Shown here: positions 1-6,889 of the stretch, piece by piece
Layout: each line of letters starts with the position of its first letter
Position numbering within the stretch: the first letter of the stretch is position 1
NCBI GenBank assembly: GCA_004552195.1
Contig: SFPC01000063.1
Span: forward strand, 1-14,746
From: Bacteroidales bacterium
GTDB taxonomy: Bacteria; Bacteroidota; Bacteroidia; Bacteroidales; Bacteroidaceae
Direction of reading: 5' to 3'
Length of the DNA: 14,746 nucleotides
Position numbers and translations under genes: made by a program
The notes under the pieces: generated by a model
Database searches by the model: none
Seen by the model: the letters and a program-made list of their open reading frames with translations, nothing else
What the model was told of the DNA's origin: nothing

Positions 1-3000
1 GATTTCGCGGCCGGCATCGGGCGACGTGAGGGTTACCTTACCCGTGGCATTCCGGGAGAAGTCGATGGGCTTTTCGCCGGAGGGGCTGACCTTGGCGCGT
101 TCGGCGATGACGGAGGGCATGGCACGGCCAATGTTGAGCGGACGAATGATGAAGCCGAAGCTGCGGCTGTCGCTCGTGACGCGGTCGGCACGTACCGGAC
201 CGCCTTGTCCGCAGCTGGCACCGCCGAGACCGGTTACCTTCGCGTCAAGATGGAGCACGGTGGCGTTGCTCTGGGGCAGGTTGTGCGGATGGGCTGCCTG
301 TGTGAGTTGCTGCTGTGTCCAGGGCAGGGCGGAAGCGGACATTTCTCCATCGGCAATGAAGAGGGCGCCACGGCCTGCGGGATTGGTGAGGGCGCACCAG
401 CGCACTTCTTCGCGGTTGCCCATGGCCTGGGGCTTCGGCAGCATGATGTCCTGCTCGCCTACCTTGCCGCGATGGTGCTCGATGAACTGGCCGGTCTTGC
501 GGTCGGCATAGTTGTTCACCGGGCCGCGACCGTAGTAGTCGAAGGTGCTGTACTCGGCGGGGAGTTCCATGACATAGCCCAGACGGGGGAGGACTACACC
601 GGAACGGTTGGACGAGATGGCGCTATGAAGTTCGATGGAGCCGTCGGGGAAGACGGTATAAACCTGCGTGGTGAGGAACTTGAAGTCGTCGGGGCCGAGG
701 GGCTTCACGTCCACGTCGAAGGTGTAGGCACTTTCGGGGTCGCGGTTGCCGTTGCCATAGGCTTTTCGGCTGCCTTCCTTACCCTGGCTCTCCACGGTGA
801 ACATGAGCTGCACGGCACCGTTCTTCAGTTGCTTCACTTCCTGACTCAACGCTTTGTGGCCCAGGTTGTAGAGTCCGTAACGGAACCAGTCGCCCACGAA
901 GCCGGCACCGTCGTCGTTGTCGGTCGGAGCGCGGAAGGCATCGAGCTTGGGTCCGCAGCCTTCTTTGAGGATGGCCTGGCCGCCATATTTCAGGTCGGCG
1001 ATGGCACCGGAGGCCTTGTCGAACACGACGCTGAAGCCGTCGCCCTCAAGGGTGATGTTGCCGGCGTTTTGTGTCAGTTTCACGGCCTGTTTTCCGGCAG
1101 AAGCGTCGGCCAAGGCAGGAGCTTTGGCATCGGCAGCCTTGACAGGCAGCTGTTCTTCCATCTGGACGTAGCCTTTCTTGGCCCAGGGCATATCTTTGTT
1201 GAGGAGGAACTGCACCTTGACGAAGTATTCGCCGTCGGCATCGAGCGCGGCATAATTGTAGGGCAGCGTCACTTCCATGCGCTGGCGTGCCTTCAGGCCG
1301 GAGGGTGAGCCGGGCACTTCCTTGGCTTGACCCACGATGTTACCATCTTTCCAGAGCGACCATACCACGGTGTAGTCGTTGAGCGGCTCGAAGTAGTTCT
1401 TGTTGAAGATTTCAACCTTGCCCTGCTTCATGTCGACCGCTTTCACGCCCACGTTCTGGTAAACTTTCTTCACCTCGAAGTACTGTGCCTTGGGCGAGAG
1501 GTCGGGGCGCATGATACCGTTCATACAGAACATGCCGTCGTTGGGCTTGTTGTCCATGCCGAAGTCACCGCCGTAGCCCCAATAGAGCTGGCCTTTGTCG
1601 TTGACGTTGTGAATGGCCTGGTCCACCCAGTCCCAGATGGCACCGCCCACGAAGAAGTTGGTGCTCTCTATGGCGTTCCAGTAGTCCACCAGTCCGCCCA
1701 CGGCGTTACCCATGGAATGGGCATACTCGGAGATGTGGAAGGGATAGACCATGTCGTATTTTCCCTTCACGGCTTCTTGTACCCAGGCGATGGAGGGATA
1801 TTGGTTGGAACCCATGTCGACGATGTCGTTGTTGCGCTCGTACTGCACGGGGCGAGAAGTGTCGTAAGCCTTGATGGCTTTGTAAGCCTCCACGAAGTTG
1901 TTGCCGGGTCCGGCCTCGTTGCCCAAACTCCAGATGGCCACAGAGGGGTTGTTCACCGTGGCGTGTACCATCTCCATGTTGCGGGCGATGTGGGCGTTCT
2001 TGAACTCGGGCACGTGGGAAAGACTGGCATCGCCATAATAGTATTCGTGGCTCTCAATGTTGGCCTCATCTTCGAGATAGATGCCGTATTTGTCGCAGAG
2101 ATAGTACCAGTAGGGTGCATCGGGATAATGGCAGTTGCGCACGTGGTTGATGTTGCCCTGCTTCATGAGGAACACTTCGTGCTCCATCTGCTGGCGGGTT
2201 ACGTGGTGTCCCGTGGTGGGATTGTTTTCGTGGCGGTTCACGCCCTTCATCTTGATGGGCTTGCCATTGAGGTAGTAGTAGCGGCCTGCCAGTCCGAACT
2301 CGTCCTTATTAGCGGGCGTGTCGCGGATTTCTATTTCGCGGAAGCCGATATAGGTGGAGAAGGTCTCAACGGTGTTGCCCTTCTTGTCCTTCAGTTCGCC
2401 CACCAAGGTATAACGGTGGGGAGCTTCAGCACTCCAGGGTTTCACTTTATTACCGGCAGAAAGCACTACGTTCGCTTCCATCTCACCACCCTTGCCGATT
2501 TCACTGACAGGTGCCACGGCGGTTACACCGGCCACGAGGGTGTTCTCGTCAGAATAGAGTTTGTTTTCGTAGAGCGAATAAACAATGCTGTAGCCTTTGG
2601 CAGACTTTGTGGTGAGGTTGCTTACCTGAGCCGTGATGTGGAGCGAAGCCTGGGTGAAGGTGTCGTCGTAGTCGGGGATGGCTTTGATGTCGCGCACCTG
2701 CACCTTGGGTTTGGCAGTAAGGGAAACGCTGCGGAAGATGCCCGGCAGGCGGAACATGTCCTGAGCTTCGAGGAAGGAGCCATCGCTGTTACGGTAAACT
2801 TCCACTGCCACGAGGTTTTCTCCTTTTTTATTCAAATAAGGAGTAATATCAAACTGTGCCAGGTTGCGGGAGTTTTTCGAAAAACCGACATAGCGTCCGT
2901 TGACATAGAGATAGAAAAAGGAGTCCACGCCGTCGAAGTTGATGTACACTTCTTTTCCATCCCAGTCGGCAGGGATGCTGAAGGTGCGGCGGTAGGAGCC

Positions 3001-3519
3001 TACTTCGTTGCGGTCTTTGTAGGTGAGCCAGTTCTGGGGCGGGGTGCGCATCACGCCGCCTTTCCAGTCGCCGACGGCCACCTGATGCTGGAAGATGACT
3101 TTCTGGTTCACATAGATGGGACGGCCATACTTAAACTTGCCATCCTTCTGCATACCGGCCAGGTTCCAGTTCATCGGTACTTCCACCTTGTCCCACGCCG
3201 AAGCGTCGAAGTCGGTGCGGTAGAAGTCCTTGGGACGCTGGTCGGGGTTGGAAGCCCAGTGAAACTGCCATTGTCCGTCGAGCGACTGCCACAGCGCGCT
3301 GTTTTCGGGCAGCACCTTACGGGCTTTGTCTACGCTTTCAAACGAGAAGAACCATGCGTGTGGTTGTTGCTTGTTGTAGGCCAAAGAGTCGGGACTTTGC
3401 CATTCCCACCCGGTAGGTTCGGGCATTTGTCCATAGTAAAAGCCTCCGAGGGGCTGGATCTGGGCAAATGAGGGGAGGGCAAGCAGACCGGCCAAGAGGG
3501 TCAACGATTTCTTGCTCAT
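1..3519 (-). CDS. Secreted beta-galactosidase, GH2 LacZ type (3' end outside window)
   Basis: Predicted exo-acting beta-galactosidase that removes terminal beta-galactose from oligo- or polysaccharides in the periplasm or outside the cell. The frame is open from the ATG at 3519 to base 1 (1173 codons, no stop), so the C-terminus is missing. Residues 1-19 form a signal peptide (MSKK, hydrophobic stretch, PSFA before Q20). Approximate domains: jelly-roll sugar-binding GH2_N 100-255, Ig-like GH2 255-400, TIM barrel 405-690, DUF4981-type domain 700-790, beta-galactosidase small chain 815-1110. Seen motifs: NRHENNP, CHYPDAPYWYYLCDKYG, acid/base E535 in IWSLGNE and nucleophile E598 in SEYAHSMGN. 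E. coli LacZ has 1024 residues; this protein continues past 1173, and residues 1150-1173 resemble the start of a chitobiase-type C-terminal (CHB_HEX_C) domain. Galactosidase activity is well supported; the natural substrate and the extra domain are inference. Confidence 0.95.
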   Translation of the reverse strand, partial: MSKKSLTLLAGLLALPSFAQIQPLGGFYYGQMPEPTGWEWQSPDSLAYNKQQPHAWFFSFESVDKARKVLPENSALWQSLDGQWQFHWASNPDQRPKDFYRTDFDASAWDKVEVPMNWNLAGMQKDGKFKYGRPIYVNQKVIFQHQVAVGDWKGGVMRTPPQNWLTYKDRNEVGSYRRTFSIPADWDGKEVYINFDGVDSFFYLYVNGRYVGFSKNSRNLAQFDITPYLNKKGENLVAVEVYRNSDGSFLEAQDMFRLPGIFRSVSLTAKPKVQVRDIKAIPDYDDTFTQASLHITAQVSNLTTKSAKGYSIVYSLYENKLYSDENTLVAGVTAVAPVSEIGKGGEMEANVVLSAGNKVKPWSAEAPHRYTLVGELKDKKGNTVETFSTYIGFREIEIRDTPANKDEFGLAGRYYYLNGKPIKMKGVNRHENNPTTGHHVTRQQMEHEVFLMKQGNINHVRNCHYPDAPYWYYLCDKYGIYLEDEANIESHEYYYGDASLSHVPEFKNAHIARNMEMVHATVNNPSVAIWSLGNEAGPGNNFVEAYKAIKAYDTSRPVQYERNNDIVDMGSNQYPSIAWVQEAVKGKYDMVYPFHISEYAHSMGNAVGGLVDYWNAIESTNFFVGGAIWDWVDQAIHNVNDKGQLYWGYGGDFGMDNKPNDGMFCMNGIMRPDLSPKAQYFEVKKVYQNVGVKAVDMKQGKVEIFNKNYFEPLNDYTVVWSLWKDGNIVGQAKEVPGSPSGLKARQRMEVTLPYNYAALDADGEYFVKVQFLLNKDMPWAKKGYVQMEEQLPVKAADAKAPALADASAGKQAVKLTQNAGNITLEGDGFSVVFDKASGAIADLKYGGQAILKEGCGPKLDAFRAPTDNDDGAGFVGDWFRYGLYNLGHKALSQEVKQLKNGAVQLMFTVESQGKEGSRKAYGNGNRDPESAYTFDVDVKPLGPDDFKFLTTQVYTVFPDGSIELHSAISSNRSGVVLPRLGYVMELPAEYSTFDYYGRGPVNNYADRKTGQFIEHHRGKVGEQDIMLPKPQAMGNREEVRWCALTNPAGRGALFIADGEMSASALPWTQQQLTQAAHPHNLPQSNATVLHLDAKVTGLGGASCGQGGPVRADRVTSDSRSFGFIIRPLNIGRAMPSVIAERAKVSPSGEKPIDFSRNATGKVTLTSPDAGREI

Positions 3520-3670
3520 AGTTAGATAAAGGTTTTTTATTGAAAAATTATTATTGTCCGGAGTTCAAAGATGGGGCATCTTTAGAGAAGATAGGCGGCG
3601 GTTCGGCATAGAAAAAGTAAATCCTGCGGCTTTGCTTTTTGCTCTGCAATCACCTTGCACGATCCTTAAG

Positions 3671-3760
3671 TTGAAAAGTTGAAAGTTAAAAGTTCATCCT
3701 ATAGCGGTGAACGCTGTCCAAACAGCGACCATTCAACTTCTCCACTTTTCAGCTTTTAGC
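3671..3760. repeat. Inverted-repeat block with a tight inner hairpin, upstream of the beta-galactosidase
   Basis: A/T-rich arms built from GTTGAAAA-like units (3671-3695) face an imperfect inverted copy (3733-3760). Between them is a core whose right side holds a perfect hairpin: CGCTGT (3712-3717), loop CCAA, ACAGCG (3722-3727). The block sits between the promoter at 3773-3803 and the start codon at 3519, so it is probably transcribed as part of the leader. Its layout (unit-repeat arms, unique core, small palindrome near the right arm) resembles the GGTTATRA elements elsewhere in the window although the sequence differs. Confidence 0.7.
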
Positions 3761-3772
3761 CATAATCTCGGG

Positions 3773-3803
3773 CAAAGATAGTGCAAGGCGAGTGCAAAGC
3801 AAA
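3773..3803 (-). promoter_or_regulatory. Bacteroidota-type promoter, probably of the beta-galactosidase gene
   Basis: On the minus strand there is TTTG (complement of 3800-3803), a 19-base spacer, then TATCTTTG (complement of 3773-3780). This matches the known Bacteroidota -33 TTTG / -7 TAnnTTTG promoter exactly in both boxes and in spacing. Transcription would begin near 3766, giving a leader of about 247 nt that contains the palindromic block at 3671-3760. A weaker -7-like box (CATCTTTG, complement of 3566-3573) lies nearer the gene but has no matching -33 box. Confidence 0.6.
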
Positions 3804-3942
3804 ATTTAAAGCCAACGGATTTGAATTTTCTTGACGAGCCGCAATCAGTCTTATTGGGAAAGTGAAAAATCATAAGGTGATGATTGCTTCACTTCCGGGT
3901 ATTGAGGTGATACAACAACTACCGGCAAAGTAGCAGGCTTCG

Positions 3943-3964
3943 CCGCTCAGTAACGAGCGGTTTT
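3943..3964 (+). terminator. Terminator-like hairpin with short T run
   Basis: CCGCTC (3943-3948), loop AGTAAC, GAGCGG (3955-3960), then TTTT (3961-3964) on the plus strand. The form is that of a weak intrinsic terminator, but no plus-strand gene precedes it, so it may be just another palindrome in this repeat-rich gap. Confidence 0.3.
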
Positions 3965-3976
3965 GTACTTCTCCCA

Positions 3977-4407
3977 CGCGCGCATGTATACGCAATTTAA
4001 TCCCCGAAAAAAGCCTTCAACCCTTCACATCGTGTCGTTTCTGCCTGATTTTCAAGCCTTTCGGTGTGAAGGCTTTGATTTCAAGCCTTCACCAAGCCTT
4101 CACATCCGGGATGCTCGCCTCTTCAAGCCGGAGAGCTCCCCTACCGGGAAGGGAACGCACGTACCATAGCAAACTGTCTTTCCGCGAGATGGAGCCTCTG
4201 GGAAGGAAAATATCAAGCCGAATGATAAAATAATGTTAATATCACTTCCTCTCACGGAAGCTGCCGATTGTGAAGGCTTTGTGAAAGGTGTGAAGGATTG
4301 AAACAAGCAACCCTTCACACTGAAAGCACTGATTTTCAGCCATTTAAAGCATTCGGTGAAGGGTTGAAGGCTTTTTTCGGGGATTAAATTGCGTATACAC
4401 GCGCGCG
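3977..4407. mobile_element. 431-bp element with 52-bp terminal inverted repeats (MITE-like)
   Basis: The left arm 3977-4028 and the complement of the right arm 4356-4407 match at 51 of 52 bases, beginning CGCGCGC and containing TGTATACGCAATTTAATCC. The 327-bp interior has no credible gene. It carries many copies of GTGAAGG/CCTTCAC in both orientations, including a perfect 10-bp hairpin GTGAAGGCTT (4066-4075) with AAGCCTTCAC (4083-4092), and a direct repeat CTGATTTTCA near each end (about 4045 and 4329). Small size, near-perfect terminal inverted repeats and no coding capacity suggest a non-autonomous transposable element. No convincing target-site duplication is visible, so a large structured intergenic repeat is the alternative. 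Confidence 0.55.
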
Positions 4408-4895
4408 AGAGTGTATTGCACCTTGCATGAGGGATAAAGAGAACCATGAAACATTTATATAATTTCACATTTCTCTGTTTTTAACTCCTCGTACTGTCCC
4501 TTCTTGGCCACGGCCGTGATGCGACTCACCCGTGGCCAAGGATTCCGTTCTTGCCAATCGTACACAGCGAAGCTTGCTTGCGTTTTGTTGGGGAGAACGG
4601 TGGCACAAGTGGCGAAGTATTTTTTCCTACTCGGCGAGTTGTGGAAAATAGTTCTTAAAAGTGCAATTTCTCGCCATGGCAAAGCTCAAACAAGTTTGGC
4701 TTTGCTCATTTGGCTTAACGAAATCGTTCGCCACTTGTGAAGCCGACTTCGCCACTTGTTAGTTACTTCCACTTTTGCAAGTTGAGAAAGCGCACTTCTA
4801 TATTATACTATACAACAAATGTGCCTTTTCGCTACCGGCAAAGTCAAAGAAATCCGCCTCGTTTAAGAAAAACATGGACGAATGGAAAGAAAAAA
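4408..4895. other. Non-coding stretch with small inverted repeats
   Basis: No convincing gene. The 12-mer ACAAGTGGCGAA lies at 4605-4616 on the plus strand, and its complement TTCGCCACTTGT lies at 4727-4738 and again at 4748-4759. Between them, 4680-4704 is an imperfect palindrome (CAAAGC and AAAC paired with GTTT and GCTTTG). A perfect 11-bp hairpin is at 4503-4540. The 13-mer CTACCGGCAAAGT at 4832-4844 repeats one at 3919-3931. No terminator with a T run was found just downstream of the SIMPL gene. Confidence 0.6.
4455..4568 (-). pseudogene. Possible transposase C-terminal remnant (ISAs1-like), very tentative
   Basis: About 37 codons ending in TAA at 4455 read as a protein-like stretch with DWQERNPWPRVSRI followed by TEKCEII. 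This resembles, from memory, the segment before the YYISS motif of ISAs1/H-repeat DDE transposases (DWLQERxxWP...TE). Nothing upstream in this frame looks like the rest of such a protein, and no terminal inverted repeats or catalytic residues are present. A perfect 11-bp hairpin (4503-4513 with 4530-4540) overlaps it, so part of the apparent protein character could come from a palindrome. A chance open frame remains quite possible. Confidence 0.25.
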
Positions 4896-5603
4896 TCAGT
4901 TTTCGAGGAAATAGTTGACGGAAGTGACCACGCGCACCTTCTTGATGTGCGGCGTGTACTGGTCGCGGTTCTCAATACTGAAATAGCCCTGCTCCGCACT
5001 CTTGATTTTGCCGAGCCGGCTGTCGGAGTCGGCAGCAAACTTGGTGGCTGCTTCGCGAGCGTTCTTCGTGGCCTCTTCAATCATCTGGGGCTTGATTTTG
5101 TTCAGGCTGGTAAATTCGTACTCCACTTGCGAGCCGTAGTCGCCTGCAGAGATGGCGATGCCCTGTTTCAGCAACTCGCTCATGCGCGACATGAGGCTGC
5201 GCACCAGGTCTACCTTGGCCGAGGAAACGGTCAGGGTGAGGGTGATGTTGTAACGGGCTCGCGAGGTAACATCCGACGAGGCGTAACGATCGGCCCAAAG
5301 GTCGACAATCTGGGGCACGCCGGCACTGATGTCTTCGGCGGGCAGACCGTTGCGGGTCAGGAACTCGCGAATCTGAGTGCTCGAACGGTTAATGTCGGCG
5401 TAGAGTGCTTGCAAATCGTTTCCCGTGGTTTTGTACATGATGGGCCAGATAACGTGGTCTGCCGGCACTTCGCGCTCGGCAAGTCCGCGAACTGAAACCA
5501 TACGGTCCTTGGCGGCAAAGGATGAGAAACCCAGATAGACAAATAGTCCAAGCAGCGCGATACCTACCGCCACAATGGCTGATTCGATAAAATAGTGTTT
5601 CAT
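4896..5603 (-). CDS. SIMPL domain-containing (DUF541) membrane-anchored protein
   Basis: 235 residues. Residues 8-30 form one hydrophobic segment without an obvious cleavage site, so the protein is probably anchored in the inner membrane with its body in the periplasm. The rest fits the SIMPL/DUF541 family (E. coli YggE is a member): a start with VSVRGLAEREVPADHVIWPI, a helical middle with NRSSTQIREFL, YNITLTLTV strands, and the closing helix EEATKNAREAATKFAADS followed by VVTSVNYFLEN. Family members have been linked to oxidative stress resistance or to pore-like oligomers; the biochemical role is unclear. It starts 44 bp after the dusB stop with no obvious promoter in the gap, so the two are probably one transcript. 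Length is normal for Bacteroidales members. Confidence 0.85.
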   Translation of the reverse strand: MKHYFIESAIVAVGIALLGLFVYLGFSSFAAKDRMVSVRGLAEREVPADHVIWPIMYKTTGNDLQALYADINRSSTQIREFLTRNGLPAEDISAGVPQIVDLWADRYASSDVTSRARYNITLTLTVSSAKVDLVRSLMSRMSELLKQGIAISAGDYGSQVEYEFTSLNKIKPQMIEEATKNAREAATKFAADSDSRLGKIKSAEQGYFSIENRDQYTPHIKKVRVVTSVNYFLEN

Positions 5604-5647
5604 GTTGTAAAGTGTTTAGTTTATGATAAAAGGGAAATAAAAAAACT

Positions 5648-6661
5648 TTACTCTGCTATCAGCGGTCTGACTTCCTCCATGATGCGGAAGAGCTCGTCGA
5701 CCGTTTCGGCCCGGAGCATGGCGATGCGGGTGGAGCGGAAGTTGGGGATGCCCTTGAAGAGCGGACTGGCGGCGAGATGGCGGCGTATGTGGAGGATGCC
5801 CCGGTATTCGTCGATGCGCTCCACGCTCTGCCTCACCTGCTCCTTGAGCACGTCGAGCTTCCAGCCGGGCGACATGGACGGAAAGGCACTCGGCACCACG
5901 CTGTCGACATCGTGCGAATGGCCGTGGAGCTCGTCGTGTACTTCCTTGAAAATCCAAGGGCGGCCAAAGGTGGCGCGACCTATCATCACGGCATCCACGC
6001 CGTAAAGTTCAAACGCCTGGCGCGCCCCCTCAGCGGTGGTGATGTCGCCGTTGCCGATGATGGGAATGCGCATCCGGGGATTGCGTTTCACCTCGCCGAT
6101 GAGCGTCCAGTCGGCCTCGCCGGTGTACATCTGCGCCCGGGTCCGGCCGTGAATGGTCAGGGCCTGTATGCCGCAGTCCTGGAGTTGTTCGGCTAACGGC
6201 ACAATGATGCGGTGCTCCATGTCCCACCCCAAACGGGTCTTGGCCGTTACGGGCACCTGCACGGCATCGACCACGGCACGAGCTATCTCCAACATACGCG
6301 GCACGTCCTGCAACAATCCGGCTCCGGCTCCTTTGCCCGCCACGCGCTTCACGGGACAACCGAAGTTGATGTCCAGCACATCGGGGCGCGCACGTTCCAC
6401 CACAATTTGGGCGGCATCGCGCATGGCTACGGGGTCTTTGCCGTAAATCTGGATGGCTACGGGCCGTTCGGCGTCACTCACGGTGAGTTTTTCCAAGCTC
6501 TTGTTGACCATGCGCACCAAGGCGTCGGCGGCCACGAACTCTGAGTAGACCATGGAGGCGCCGAGGCGCCGACAAAGCAGGCGGAAACCGATGTCGGTAA
6601 CGTCCTCCATGGGGGCTAACAGCACCGGGCGCGGACCTAAGTCGAGTGTTCCTATTTTCAT
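5648..6661 (-). CDS. dusB: tRNA-dihydrouridine synthase DusB
   Basis: 337-residue FMN- and NADPH-dependent enzyme that reduces specific uridines in tRNA to dihydrouridine in the cytoplasm. The N-terminal TIM barrel shows the FMN-site start LLAPMEDVTD (about 15-23), INFGCPVKRV with the catalytic Cys at 102, GKGAGAGLL (109-116), KTR (141-143), IHGRTR (170-175), GNGDI (203-207) and GRATFGRPW (228-236). The C-terminal helical tRNA-binding domain follows, with HIRRHLAASPLFKGIPNFR near the end. Length matches the family and the ATG at 6661 precedes the first barrel strand directly. A short His-rich insertion (HGHSHDVDS, about 244-252) lies between the domains. The upstream gap is an octamer repeat block; downstream the SIMPL gene follows closely. 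Confidence 0.95.
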   Translation of the reverse strand: MKIGTLDLGPRPVLLAPMEDVTDIGFRLLCRRLGASMVYSEFVAADALVRMVNKSLEKLTVSDAERPVAIQIYGKDPVAMRDAAQIVVERARPDVLDINFGCPVKRVAGKGAGAGLLQDVPRMLEIARAVVDAVQVPVTAKTRLGWDMEHRIIVPLAEQLQDCGIQALTIHGRTRAQMYTGEADWTLIGEVKRNPRMRIPIIGNGDITTAEGARQAFELYGVDAVMIGRATFGRPWIFKEVHDELHGHSHDVDSVVPSAFPSMSPGWKLDVLKEQVRQSVERIDEYRGILHIRRHLAASPLFKGIPNFRSTRIAMLRAETVDELFRIMEEVRPLIAE

Positions 6662-6682
6662 ATAGAATGGGTAAGGAGATGG

Positions 6683-6880
6683 GGTTATAAGGTTATGAGG
6701 TTATGAGATTATGAGGTTATAAGGTTATAAGGTTATAAGATTATGAGGTTATGAGGTTATAAGGTTATAAGATTACTATTTGAGTGGATGGTATTCAGGC
6801 GTTACAGCAGTAACTTTATAACCTCATAACCTAATCCCTCATAACCTAATCCCTCATAACCTAATCCCTCATAACCTAAG
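6683..6880. repeat. Composite palindromic repeat A (GGTTATRA arms plus 43-bp core)
   Basis: Left arm: eleven in-register octamers of the form GGTTATAA/GGTTATGA (two begin GATT) at 6683-6770, then a degenerate twelfth. Core: 6772-6814, starting ATTACTATTTGAG and ending GTTACAGCAGTAAC, which contains the small palindrome GTTAC-AGCA-GTAAC. Right arm: the inverted octamer sense (TTATAACC, CTCATAACC) with a 15-base unit ACCTAATCCCTCATA repeated three times at about 6830-6874. It fills the gap between dusB and the CPBP gene and starts about 10 bases after the CPBP stop. Confidence 0.85.
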
Positions 6881-6889
6881 ATTAGTCAA

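Larger units (their letters stand above)
3637..3805. repeat. Outer inverted repeat containing promoter-like sequence in both arms
   Basis: Bases 3637-3660 and the complement of 3781-3805 align with about four mismatches over roughly 24 bases (shared pattern TTTTTGCTNTGCANTCNCCTTGCAC, N marking differences). The right arm forms the spacer and -33 box of the intact promoter that reads leftward. The left arm would place a decayed promoter copy reading rightward, with a poor -7 box. The whole region encloses the inverted-repeat block at 3671-3760. Confidence 0.5.

Noticed and set aside
205..1308. 367-codon open frame on the plus strand
   Set aside because: Also antisense to the beta-galactosidase small-chain region; no motif and same composition artefact.
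1327..3471. 714-codon open frame on the plus strand
   Set aside because: Antisense to the beta-galactosidase, which has a signal peptide and full catalytic motifs. The plus product is a low-complexity His/Val-rich string with no family features, an effect of GC-rich codon use.
3566..3573. CATCTTTG as the main promoter -7 box of the beta-galactosidase
   Set aside because: One mismatch to consensus and no TTTG at the right distance, whereas 3773-3803 matches both boxes and the spacing.
3963..4468. Small open frames on both strands (68 and 122 codons) in the inverted-repeat element
   Set aside because: Their similar peptide pieces arise because the two terminal repeats are complementary copies; no start signals or family similarity.
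4737..5495. 252-codon open frame on the plus strand
   Set aside because: Mostly antisense to the SIMPL protein gene, with the front part in non-coding repeats; no domain seen.
6683..6880. Possible CRISPR array
   Set aside because: The 8-base units are directly adjacent with no spacers and no cas genes are near; it is a tandem tract in a palindromic element.
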